64,000 bases of DNA from Pedobacter sp. ASV17 (GTDB taxonomy: Bacteria > Bacteroidota > Bacteroidia > Sphingobacteriales > Sphingobacteriaceae): the NCBI RefSeq assembly GCF_016429065.1, contig NZ_JAELTX010000005.1, forward strand, positions 25,990 to 89,989. Direction: 5' to 3'. A model generated the notes under the pieces. It did no database searches, was not told where the DNA came from, and was given only the letters and a program-made list of their open reading frames with translations. Shown piece by piece: positions 35,730 through 44,135 of this stretch. The translations under genes and the position numbers were made by a program. Numbering within the stretch: the first letter of the stretch is position 1; the number at the start of each line of letters is the position of its first letter.

Positions 35730-36533
35730 ATGATGGTTAATCGACTAAAACAATACATCAAAAGAAATATTTTTAAACATATTTGGAACAGTAGAGGCTA
35801 TTTTCCCTACTACCAACAACAAGTATATTTTCCTAAAAGCAGCATTATTTTTAGCAGGGCCATTAATGAAGGGATATATGAATCTGGAAATGTGAAAATC
35901 ATGGAAGCTCTTATAAAGCCAAATACCTTTGTACTAGATATTGGAGCTAATATTGGCTTAATGGCTATTCCTATGCTCGCTTCCTCAAAAAATGTAAATG
36001 TCATTTCCGTTGAGCCTTCACCAAATTCATTCCCCTACCTTTTAAAAACTCAACAGCATAGTCGTTTTAATGATAGATGGTCATTGGTAAGCAAAGCCAT
36101 GTCAAATATGACAGGAAAAATAAATTTTCAATTGGCAAAACCAGGTGACGCAGCTTATGAAAGTATTTTAAATACCAATAGAACGACATTTATAAATAGC
36201 ATAGAAGTTGAATGCACTACTATAGATCATATATGGCTAGAATATAAAGAGCCAAATGTATCTTTCATTAAAATTGATATTGAGGGAGCCGACCTACTTG
36301 CATTAAAAGGGGCCAAGGAATGTATCAACAAATGTAAGCCTACCATTTTGATGGAATGGAATAAAGTAAACATTATCCCATTTAAAGTCGACAATAGAGA
36401 TTTAATGGCATTTTCTAAAGAAATGAACTATACTATTTTTGCATTGCCCTACTTAACAAAATGTGAAACAGTTAAGGATTTAGAACTGCTCTATCATTTT
36501 GATGAGAATTTCTTATTGATCCCAAATGAATAA
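35730..36533 (+). CDS. FkbM family methyltransferase
   Basis: SAM-dependent methyltransferase of about 267 residues. Motif I is VLDIGANIGLMAIPM (about residue 73), followed by SVEPSPNSF and FIKIDIEGADLLALKGA, the FkbM signature. The frame opens with a TTG at 35715, but tandem ATGs at 35730 and 35733 are more plausible; the first is used. It lies 24 bases after the preceding methyltransferase and just before the permease remnant. Confidence 0.83.
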   Translation: MMVNRLKQYIKRNIFKHIWNSRGYFPYYQQQVYFPKSSIIFSRAINEGIYESGNVKIMEALIKPNTFVLDIGANIGLMAIPMLASSKNVNVISVEPSPNSFPYLLKTQQHSRFNDRWSLVSKAMSNMTGKINFQLAKPGDAAYESILNTNRTTFINSIEVECTTIDHIWLEYKEPNVSFIKIDIEGADLLALKGAKECINKCKPTILMEWNKVNIIPFKVDNRDLMAFSKEMNYTIFALPYLTKCETVKDLELLYHFDENFLLIPNE

Positions 36534-36585
36534 TTCAAAATTGCAGTGCGGTTCCAAAAGGCCCAACCATTTACAAATGCTATTC

Positions 36586-36753
36586 TACAACCCCTTGACA
36601 CCATTGATCAAAACCTTTAGATATGGATTTTTGCGCAATGCTATTTTTAGCTGGGGCGCAATTGGTTACACTACAGCAGTTACTTTGGGAATTTTGCTGG
36701 TGGGTATCGTTGTATTTAATAAGGTAGAGAAGAATTTTGTAGATACAGTTTAA
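36586..36753 (+). pseudogene. 3' remnant of a second Wzm permease gene
   Basis: These 168 bases encode the last 55 residues of the ABC permease and its stop. They align without gaps to 32631-32798 with about 16 differences, only four of them in the last 110 bases. The preceding 230 residues are missing. A frame open from 36526 adds unrelated codons (overlapping the methyltransferase stop), so no functional protein is expected. It sits 28 bases before wzt copy 2, as a permease would. Confidence 0.85.
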
Positions 36754-36781
36754 TCCATTTATATAAGCGACGTCATTTAAC

Positions 36782-38050
36782 ATGTCTAACATTGCCATAA
36801 AAGTTGAAAATTTATCCAAAGCTTACCAATTAGGTGAAATTGGCACTGGCACCATTAGCCGAGACTTGGAACGTTGGTATGCCCGTATCCGTGGCAAGGA
36901 AGATCCATTTTTGCGCATTGGCGAGGCTAATGACCGTACCAGTAAAGGCAGCTCTGATATTGTTTGGAGTTTAAGAGACATCAACTTCGAAATTGAACAG
37001 GGCGATGCCATAGGAATCATTGGCCGTAATGGCGCAGGTAAAAGCACTTTGCTAAAAGTATTGAGTAAAGTGACCTCTCCTACTTCAGGCCGTATCACAG
37101 GAAATGGACGCATTGCTTCTCTATTAGAAGTAGGCACAGGTTTTCATCCCGAGTTAACTGGCCGAGAGAATATTTACCTAAACGGAGCCATTTTAGGCAT
37201 GCGTAAAAAGGAAATCGCCCGTAAGTTTGATGAAATTGTAGATTTCGCTGGTGTAGAACGTTATATCGATACCCCTGTAAAACGTTACTCTAGCGGAATG
37301 TATGTTCGTTTGGCTTTTGCAGTTGCCGCCCATCTAGAAAGTGAAATTTTGATTGTAGATGAGGTATTGGCTGTTGGCGATGCCGAGTTTCAAAAGAAAT
37401 GCTTGGGAAAAATGGGCGAAGTGAGTAAGGGAGAAGGCAGAACGGTATTGTTTGTGAGCCATAATATGGGTAGCGTAAAACAATTGTGCCAAAAGGGTAT
37501 CTTATTAAAAAATGGGTCGATTGATTTTACTGGAAATGTAGAAGACACCATCAACCATTATATTTCTGGCAGCAAAAAAGAATGTGTTTATAAAACTAAC
37601 GTAGATTTATCCAAACAAACTCAAATATTAAGTGTTGAAATTTTAGGGGAAGACCAAGAAAACAAACAAGAGTTTGATAAAAAAGAGAATATATTAATAA
37701 AATTTACCATAAGAAATGTTTCAATAGAGAGAGATATACGCTTTAATCTCGGTATATTCAACCTTTATGAACAGCTGATATTTATTGAAAGGCAAATAAT
37801 ACCTATTGGAGATGAACTTAATTATACAGCACTAATACCTGCTAACACATTAAACGACAATAGCTTTAAAGTTTCTTTAGCAATAGATATACCAGGAATA
37901 AAACTCATCGAATTATTAACTGATAAAATTAACTTCTCCATCATCGATACAGGATCAAAAGAAACTAGGTCCTCTGATACAGAAAATGGAATTATAGCCT
38001 CACCCATACAATGGAAACAAACGCCTCAACAATTGAATTTTTCGGATTAA
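36782..38050 (+). CDS. ABC exporter ATPase with C-terminal sugar-binding domain (Wzt-like), copy 2
   Basis: The ATPase half (residues 1-231) is about 96% identical to copy 1, with the same Walker A, signature and Walker B. After HNMGS the sequence departs completely and gives a different Wzt-C-like domain of about 190 residues. By chance both proteins have 422 residues. It lacks a full permease partner of its own and could share the one at 31941. A different C-terminal domain predicts a different glycan end. It overlaps the next gene by 40 bases. Confidence 0.9.
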   Translation: MSNIAIKVENLSKAYQLGEIGTGTISRDLERWYARIRGKEDPFLRIGEANDRTSKGSSDIVWSLRDINFEIEQGDAIGIIGRNGAGKSTLLKVLSKVTSPTSGRITGNGRIASLLEVGTGFHPELTGRENIYLNGAILGMRKKEIARKFDEIVDFAGVERYIDTPVKRYSSGMYVRLAFAVAAHLESEILIVDEVLAVGDAEFQKKCLGKMGEVSKGEGRTVLFVSHNMGSVKQLCQKGILLKNGSIDFTGNVEDTINHYISGSKKECVYKTNVDLSKQTQILSVEILGEDQENKQEFDKKENILIKFTIRNVSIERDIRFNLGIFNLYEQLIFIERQIIPIGDELNYTALIPANTLNDNSFKVSLAIDIPGIKLIELLTDKINFSIIDTGSKETRSSDTENGIIASPIQWKQTPQQLNFSD

Positions 38051-38553
38051 ATTTTACACCACTTAGAGAAGACCATATCGAATTCATCCGCCAATGGCGA
38101 AATAGAGAAGAAATTCTCAGTAAAATGATATATCGACAAATCATTTCCCAAAAAAAACAACAGGAATGGTTTAGAAATAACCAAAAAAGCAAGAATCATT
38201 ATTTTGTGGTAGAAAGGAACAAGGAAATATTCGGCTTAATTAATATCAAAGATGTTAATGCGGCCAATAAAACGGGTGAAGCAGGCATCATGATGTTCCG
38301 CAACCAAAAAAACCTCTCTAGATTATCGGTAAAAGCATGTTTTTTTATATTAAATTTTGGCTTTGAAACCTTAAAACTCAACAAGATAGTCATCAAGGTT
38401 TTGAAGAGCAACTTCGAATCGTTGAATTTTGTGGTGAATTACGGATTTGTATTTGTAAAAAATGAAGATCAGGAATATGTGAATGGCTATCTTCATAAGA
38501 ACGTATTTAGAAAAGTAAAGCCAAGGTTCTTAAATATGTTTGATAAATTTTAA
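38011..38553 (+). CDS. GNAT family acetyltransferase (RimJ/PseH-like)
   Basis: This 180-residue protein has the pattern FTPLREDHIEFIRQWRN at the start and a later LKLNKIVIKVLKSNFESLNFVVNYGF segment typical of RimJ/RimL-like acetyltransferases, including PseH-type amino-sugar N-acetyltransferases. In this locus an amino-sugar target such as the product of WecE (42358) is attractive but unproven. The start lies 40 bases inside wzt copy 2. Confidence 0.75.
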   Translation: METNASTIEFFGLNFTPLREDHIEFIRQWRNREEILSKMIYRQIISQKKQQEWFRNNQKSKNHYFVVERNKEIFGLINIKDVNAANKTGEAGIMMFRNQKNLSRLSVKACFFILNFGFETLKLNKIVIKVLKSNFESLNFVVNYGFVFVKNEDQEYVNGYLHKNVFRKVKPRFLNMFDKF

Positions 38554-38555
38554 AT

Positions 38556-39839
38556 ATGCCCCCCCTTAAAAGAAAAATTTTACTTTTATCTACAGGAGAC
38601 ATTAATGGCGCTTATGAAGCCATCTATAAATTAGCGGTTTTATTACACGAGATGGGACATCAGGTTGCTATGCTGGTGAAATACAAAACCAAACCAGATG
38701 ACTTTATTATTGAGTACCAGCCAAATACTAATTTATTGGCACAGGGAGCAGAAAAAATTTACAACCGGTTTTTAAAGCCCAAACCACCCCAAACCCATCA
38801 TGAATATTCTTTCTATGGTTTAAATGAAACACGAGAAAATGTAAATTATACACGTATTCTTGATCAAATGTCTTTTATTCCTGAATTTATATTTACAGGA
38901 ATGACCATCAACTTTTTAAATTCAAAAGATTTAAAAAATTTACAGGCACTAACTAATGCCCATATCTACAACATTACTGTTGATATGAACCACTTTACTG
39001 GAGGCTGTCATTTTTCATGGGGTTGCGATGGTTATACCAAGGAGTGTAAAGATTGTCCTGCTATTGTAAATCCTAAGCAAAAAAAAATCGCCGAAGTAAA
39101 TTTCAAGGCAAAACTCAATAATGCCAAAGCGGCCAATTTCAAAATCATTGCGGGTTCTGGTTTAACATTAGAGCAGTCAAAAATTTCCAGAATCTATAAA
39201 GACCAAGACGTATTTCACAACGTTAACAGCTTAATTGATACCCGCGTTTTAAATCCTAAAAACAGATCTGTTGCCAAACAGTTGTTTAATCTGGACTCCA
39301 ATAGGTTTTATATTTTGGTGGGTGCACAAAGTGCAAATGACAAAAGAAAAGGTTTTAGCTATTTAATTCAAGCGTTAAAGAAACTAGAGTTAATTTTGGA
39401 AAAGCAAATATTTGATCGTCTTACCCTATTAGTGGTAGCCCGAGATATTAATCCAGAATTTGAAACACTTACTATCAATAAAACCAAAATCGACTATATC
39501 AAAGATTATAGGTTGTTATCATTATTATATCAATCGGTAGATGTATATATCAACTCTTCAATAGAAGATTCGGGGCCAATGATGGTATCTGAAGCTTTGG
39601 CTTGTGGCACCCCCGTGGTTGGCTTCGATACCGGCGTTGTAACCAATATGGTTGTAAACGGTTATAATGGCTATAAAGCCGAAAATAGAAATATAGAAGA
39701 GCTAGCTGAGGGCATAAAGAAAATAGTATTACTGAGTCCCGAAGAAAGGCAGCTGTTTTCTCAAAATTCAGTAAAACAAGTTGAGTTATATTCTTCTTTC
39801 GAGTACTTGAAAAATATACTAACACTTATTCTTAACTAA
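38556..39839 (+). CDS. Glycosyltransferase family 4
   Basis: This 427-residue GT-B enzyme has a C-terminal donor site at NSSIEDSGPMMVSEALACGTPVVGF. A cysteine-rich stretch HFTGGCHFSWGCDGYTKECKDC, of the type found in a subset of GT4 enzymes, lies at about residues 147-168 (Cys spacing suggests metal binding). The gene begins ATG followed by seven C residues (38559-38565), a homopolymer that stands out in this A/T-rich sequence. It starts 2 bases after the GNAT stop. Confidence 0.83.
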   Translation: MPPLKRKILLLSTGDINGAYEAIYKLAVLLHEMGHQVAMLVKYKTKPDDFIIEYQPNTNLLAQGAEKIYNRFLKPKPPQTHHEYSFYGLNETRENVNYTRILDQMSFIPEFIFTGMTINFLNSKDLKNLQALTNAHIYNITVDMNHFTGGCHFSWGCDGYTKECKDCPAIVNPKQKKIAEVNFKAKLNNAKAANFKIIAGSGLTLEQSKISRIYKDQDVFHNVNSLIDTRVLNPKNRSVAKQLFNLDSNRFYILVGAQSANDKRKGFSYLIQALKKLELILEKQIFDRLTLLVVARDINPEFETLTINKTKIDYIKDYRLLSLLYQSVDVYINSSIEDSGPMMVSEALACGTPVVGFDTGVVTNMVVNGYNGYKAENRNIEELAEGIKKIVLLSPEERQLFSQNSVKQVELYSSFEYLKNILTLILN

Positions 39840-40571
39840 ATGTCAAATATTACTGTTTCAATATGCCAATCCAATTATATTCCTTGGAGGGGATATTTCG
39901 ATCTTATTGGCTTCGCTGACTATTTCGTACTTTACGATAGTGTTCAATATACCAAGAATGACTGGCGAAACCGAAATAAAATTAAAACTCCTAACGGAGC
40001 TGAATGGCTTACCGTAGCATGCAAAACAAACTCCATCAGTCAGCGTATTGATGAAACTTTCATTGCTAATTCAAATTGGTACATAAAGCACTTAAAAACG
40101 ATAAAGAGCAATTACGCAAAAGCCTCAGCGTTTAAATTAGTTTACGAATGGTTGGAAGAAATTTATTTAAATAAAATATCGAATCTTACAAAAATTTCTG
40201 ACATCAATAAATGTCTAATCGTGGAGATCTGTAGTTTTTTGAATATTCAAACAACGATATTAAGTGATAGTGAATTAGAATTAATTGAAGGTAAAAGTGA
40301 AAAATTGATACACATATGCAATCAATTAAGAGCAGACACTTACCTCTCAGGTCCATCTGCTCAAGACTATTTAGATTTGTCTCTTTTTAATAAAAATAAT
40401 ATAGAGGTAACATGGATGGATTATAGGGATTACCCACCCTATTCACAGCAATTTGGAGATTTTAACCCGAACTTATCTATAATTGATTTATTATTTAATG
40501 AGGGACTTAATGCTAAAGAATTCTTAAAAAGCAAGAATCATGACAAACATAGTATTTCTAGTTTCCGGTAA
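39840..40571 (+). CDS. WbqC-like protein
   Basis: This 243-residue protein begins ITVSICQSNYIPWRGYFDLI and continues with DSVQYTKNDWRNRNKIKT, the hallmark of the WbqC family found in O-antigen loci. The biochemical role of the family is not firmly known; it is often next to sugar aminotransferases and acyl/formyl-transferases, as here. It starts immediately after the preceding stop and overlaps the formyltransferase by 32 bases. Confidence 0.83.
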   Translation: MSNITVSICQSNYIPWRGYFDLIGFADYFVLYDSVQYTKNDWRNRNKIKTPNGAEWLTVACKTNSISQRIDETFIANSNWYIKHLKTIKSNYAKASAFKLVYEWLEEIYLNKISNLTKISDINKCLIVEICSFLNIQTTILSDSELELIEGKSEKLIHICNQLRADTYLSGPSAQDYLDLSLFNKNNIEVTWMDYRDYPPYSQQFGDFNPNLSIIDLLFNEGLNAKEFLKSKNHDKHSISSFR

Positions 40572-41208
40572 CGGCGGCACCTTAATATTTGTTTATCAAG
40601 CAATTAAACATCTAAATCTAGAAGCAAAGGTTACTAAAATCATAGCTGATAGAGACTGTGGAGCCGTTAGTTATGCGATAAAAGAGAATATTCCTCAAAT
40701 AATATTAGCTAAAGAAAATTTTGAGGAAAATTTAATTACGGAATTAGGTAGTGCTAATCCAGATATTATCATTACCAATATACATAAGATTTTAAGTCAA
40801 AAGATCATCAAGGCTTTTGAAGGAAAATTTGTCAATCTTCACTATTCCTTATTACCTGCTTTTGGTGGATTGATAGGGATGAAAACAATAGCTGAAGCAA
40901 AAAAACAAAATTGTAGATTTATTGGAGCTACAGTTCATCGCGTTAATGAATTTGTAGATGCTGGAGAAATTCTTTATCAAGTTTCTATGCCTATAAATTG
41001 GACTACTGCCATAGATATTGAAGATTCTATTTTCAAAGCAGCATCAATGATTTTATTAGCTCATATTAAAGACTTGATACTAAGTTCCCAAAAGGACACG
41101 GATGAAATTATAGATTTAAACAATAATAAAATTTATTTTTCTCCTTCCATACAAATGGACCATATCTTTTTAGATAACTCATTTTGGCTAAAAATTAAAC
41201 ATCAATAA
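40540..41208 (+). CDS. Formyltransferase-family enzyme (likely sugar N-formyltransferase)
   Basis: This 222-residue protein starts NIVFLVSGNGGTLIFV and contains NLHYSLLPAFGG, the formyl-transferase loop shared with PurN and methionyl-tRNA formyltransferase. It uses 10-formyltetrahydrofolate in known members. In a polysaccharide locus two genes from a WecE homologue, N-formylation of a dTDP-4-amino sugar is the likeliest role. A PurN-like purine function is the alternative. It overlaps the WbqC-like gene by 32 bases. Confidence 0.77.
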   Translation: MTNIVFLVSGNGGTLIFVYQAIKHLNLEAKVTKIIADRDCGAVSYAIKENIPQIILAKENFEENLITELGSANPDIIITNIHKILSQKIIKAFEGKFVNLHYSLLPAFGGLIGMKTIAEAKKQNCRFIGATVHRVNEFVDAGEILYQVSMPINWTTAIDIEDSIFKAASMILLAHIKDLILSSQKDTDEIIDLNNNKIYFSPSIQMDHIFLDNSFWLKIKHQ

Positions 41209-41222
41209 GTCAATATAATTTA

Positions 41223-42374
41223 GTGCATCTAAATAAAGTATACTTCAAAGGACTCAATGGAATAAGGTTCATTGCCGCTACTTTGGTGATTTTGCACCAT
41301 ATAGAACAGCTTAAAAGGATTTTTGGACTAAAAAATTATTTTGACAATCCTTTTATCCACCATATTGGAAATCTTGGAGTAATCTTATTCTTTGTTCTAA
41401 GTGGGTTCCTCATTACATTTTTACTTTTGAAAGAAGAACAAGTAACAGCTACCATTGCAGTAAAAGAATTTTACATCAGAAGAATTTTAAGAATTTGGCC
41501 ACTTTACTACTTCATCATCCTATTGAGCTTTTTTATCTTACCTGCATTAAGAGTATTTGATATTCCTAATTTGAGTGAAACTTTAAATGTTCATTTTCTT
41601 CCCAAACTATTCCTTTTTATTGCCTTTTTACCAAACGTTGCTCTATTTCTCTTTCCTTCAGTCCCATATGCTTCTCAAGCTTGGTCTGTGGGAGTTGAAG
41701 AACAATTCTACCTCATTTGGCCATTATTAATCAAAAAAATAAAAAATAGAACTAAATTACTTCTTGGTATAGTTGCAAGCTATTTGATGATAAAATCCAC
41801 ACTATTTATACTCACAGAAATTCCATCTGGACTAAATAGTTACGTCAAATTAATTTATCTGTTTTGGGACAACTTCAATATTGACTGTATGGCAATAGGA
41901 GGATTTGTAGCTTTACTGCTTTTCAAAAAGGAGAAAGGGACATTACCATTTTTGTTTAGTAAAACCACACAATTCGTGACTATAATAACGTTAGTTGTTT
42001 CTTTAGGATTAGGCATTGAATTTCCATATGTTAACAAAGAAATATATGCAATTCTATTTTCTTTCTTGATTTTAAATATTGCGGGTAATCCAAACACCAT
42101 AGTTAACTTAGAAAATAACTTATTTAATTTTCTAGGAAAAATATCCTATGGACTATATATGTATCACTTTATAGTCATCATAGCTGTTATCAAACTATCC
42201 CTATTTTTAAAAATTAACAATAACGCTTTCATTTATCCTTCTACAATAATAATGACGATAGGAGTGGCAACACTTTCCTATTACTTCCTTGAGAAGCCAT
42301 TTTTAAAATATAAAGTTAAACATTCAAAAATTTTGAGCGGCGAAGAAGCTAGAAACCATGATTCCATTCAATAA
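41223..42374 (+). CDS. Acyltransferase family 3 (OafA-like)
   Basis: This integral membrane O-acyltransferase has 383 residues and about ten hydrophobic segments. It begins LNGIRFIAATLVILHHI, with the conserved His, and includes WSVGVEEQFYLIWP. Such enzymes put acetyl or other acyl groups on surface sugars. It starts with GTG. The sequence is strongly A/T-rich compared with the locus's first genes. It overlaps wecE by 17 bases. Confidence 0.9.
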   Translation: MHLNKVYFKGLNGIRFIAATLVILHHIEQLKRIFGLKNYFDNPFIHHIGNLGVILFFVLSGFLITFLLLKEEQVTATIAVKEFYIRRILRIWPLYYFIILLSFFILPALRVFDIPNLSETLNVHFLPKLFLFIAFLPNVALFLFPSVPYASQAWSVGVEEQFYLIWPLLIKKIKNRTKLLLGIVASYLMIKSTLFILTEIPSGLNSYVKLIYLFWDNFNIDCMAIGGFVALLLFKKEKGTLPFLFSKTTQFVTIITLVVSLGLGIEFPYVNKEIYAILFSFLILNIAGNPNTIVNLENNLFNFLGKISYGLYMYHFIVIIAVIKLSLFLKINNNAFIYPSTIIMTIGVATLSYYFLEKPFLKYKVKHSKILSGEEARNHDSIQ

Positions 42375-43488
42375 ACCATTTATTAGTAATAACGAGCTTA
42401 AATATATAGAACAGGCAGTTCTTAGTGGAAAAATATCTGGCGATGGTATTTTCACCAAAAAATGTCACGATTTCTTTTGCGATAAATATGGATTTAAAAA
42501 AACACTTTTAACCACTTCTTGTACTCATGCCTTAGAAATGGCTGCGATATTGATTAATATCCAGCCAGGAGATGAAGTTATTATGCCCAGTTACACATTT
42601 GTGTCCACGGCAAATGCTTTTGTTTTAAGAGGAGCAAAAATCGTTTTTGCAGATAGTTCTCCAGATCATCCCAATATGGATGCGAATCAGTTAGAACAAC
42701 TTATTACTCCTAAAACCAAAGCCATCGTTGTAGTCCATTATGCAGGCATGGCTTGTGACATGGATCAAATTATGGATATCGCAAATAAACACCAATTATT
42801 TGTTATTGAAGATGCTGCCCAAGCTATAGATACCTCTTATAAAGGTAAACCCCTAGGAGGCATTGGTCATTTAGCGGCCTTTTCTTTTCACGAAACCAAA
42901 AATATAATTGCAGGCGAGGGCGGTATGTTGGTAATCAATGACGAACGTTTCTTCGAACGTGCCGAAATTATTCGCGAAAAAGGCACCAATCGCTCTAAGT
43001 TCTTTCGTGGCGAAATTGATAAATACGGATGGGTAGATATTGGTTCGTCTTATTTACCCTCAGAAATTATCTCAGCTTTCCTTTACGGACAACTCGAAAA
43101 TATAGATACCATTCAAGAGAAGAGAAAACAACTATGGAATAAATATTACCATAATCTGGAAACTTTAGGAAATACCATACAACTTCCAATAGTTCCAAAT
43201 CACAGTACCAACAATGCACATATTTTTTATATTGTTCTAAAAAACATCGAAGAAAGAGATGCGCTAATCATGTACATGCGTAAAAAAGAAATCTATCCTG
43301 TTTTTCATTATCTATCGTTACATAAAAGCGCCTATTTTTTAACTGAAAATGTAGAGAAGAGCTTACCCAATGCAGACCATTTCACAAATTCGCTGCTCCG
43401 TTTGCCACTCTATTATGAATTATCCTTGCCAGAAGTTGATTTGATTTGTGCAGAGATCAAAAGTTTCTTCGAAAACACCAACCAATAA
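42358..43488 (+). CDS. wecE: dTDP-4-amino-4,6-dideoxygalactose transaminase
   Basis: This 376-residue PLP-dependent sugar aminotransferase belongs to the DegT/DnrJ/EryC1 family. It is close to E. coli WecE along its whole length, for example MPSYTFVSTANAFVLRGAKI, EIIREKGTNRSKFFRG and DIGSSYLPS. The Schiff-base lysine is Lys181 in SFHETKN. It would convert dTDP-4-keto-6-deoxyglucose to dTDP-Fuc4N. The rmlA/rmlB genes needed for the precursor are not in the window. The adjacent formyltransferase and acetyltransferase genes could finish the sugar. Confidence 0.9.
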   Translation: MIPFNKPFISNNELKYIEQAVLSGKISGDGIFTKKCHDFFCDKYGFKKTLLTTSCTHALEMAAILINIQPGDEVIMPSYTFVSTANAFVLRGAKIVFADSSPDHPNMDANQLEQLITPKTKAIVVVHYAGMACDMDQIMDIANKHQLFVIEDAAQAIDTSYKGKPLGGIGHLAAFSFHETKNIIAGEGGMLVINDERFFERAEIIREKGTNRSKFFRGEIDKYGWVDIGSSYLPSEIISAFLYGQLENIDTIQEKRKQLWNKYYHNLETLGNTIQLPIVPNHSTNNAHIFYIVLKNIEERDALIMYMRKKEIYPVFHYLSLHKSAYFLTENVEKSLPNADHFTNSLLRLPLYYELSLPEVDLICAEIKSFFENTNQ

Positions 43489-43515
43489 ACCATTATTTAA
43501 GATAAAACTTTAATT

Positions 43516-44133
43516 GTGAACTCCATTAAAAGTATCATCAAAGGTTTTTTTGTTAAATCTTATGTTCACCTTATTCAAAACAGGTTGCAACATTGGGCAA
43601 ATCAATACAACAACGAGCAACTCAAAAAACAGCTTAGCCAAGTAGGGAATTCATTTTATATAGAAGCTCCTTATAAAGTTATCAACCCCCAATACATCTT
43701 CATTTCCAACAATTTTCATAGCTGGCATCATTGTAGAATTGAGGCTATAGACCATTACGAAGACGTAAACTATAGTCCAAAAATCAGCATTGGTTCTAAC
43801 GTAAGCATAGGGCCATATTTCCACATTGGATGCATCAACGAAGTAACGATTGGTGATCATGTATTAATTGGCAGCAAAGTCTTTATTACTGATCACGCAC
43901 ACGGTAGTGCCCAATATGATGATATTGACTTAGCGCCCGAAAGAAGAAAACTATCTAGTAAAGGAGCGGTAATTATTGAAAATAATGTTTGGATTGGAGA
44001 CGGCGTATGTATATTACCTAACGTTAAAATCGGCAAAAATGCCATCATTGGTGCCAATAGTGTAGTTACCCAAAACGTAGCTCCCAATACCATTGTTGGC
44101 GGTGTGCCAGCCAAATTATTAAAAGCTATCTAA
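43516..44133 (+). CDS. Hexapeptide-repeat acyltransferase (WbbJ-like)
   Basis: This 205-residue protein carries left-handed beta-helix repeats (SIGSNVSIGPYFHIG, TIGDHVLIGSKVFI, WIGDGVCILPNVKIG, AIIGANSVV). The ITDHAHG segment holds the catalytic histidine. Members acetylate sugars in O-antigen and capsule synthesis using acetyl-CoA. It begins with GTG 27 bases after wecE. Confidence 0.88.
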   Translation: MNSIKSIIKGFFVKSYVHLIQNRLQHWANQYNNEQLKKQLSQVGNSFYIEAPYKVINPQYIFISNNFHSWHHCRIEAIDHYEDVNYSPKISIGSNVSIGPYFHIGCINEVTIGDHVLIGSKVFITDHAHGSAQYDDIDLAPERRKLSSKGAVIIENNVWIGDGVCILPNVKIGKNAIIGANSVVTQNVAPNTIVGGVPAKLLKAI

Positions 44134-44135
44134 GC

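Noticed and set aside
36526..36585. N-terminal 20 codons of the frame containing the permease remnant
   Set aside because: They overlap the methyltransferase stop and do not resemble the permease; the frame is open by chance ahead of the remnant.
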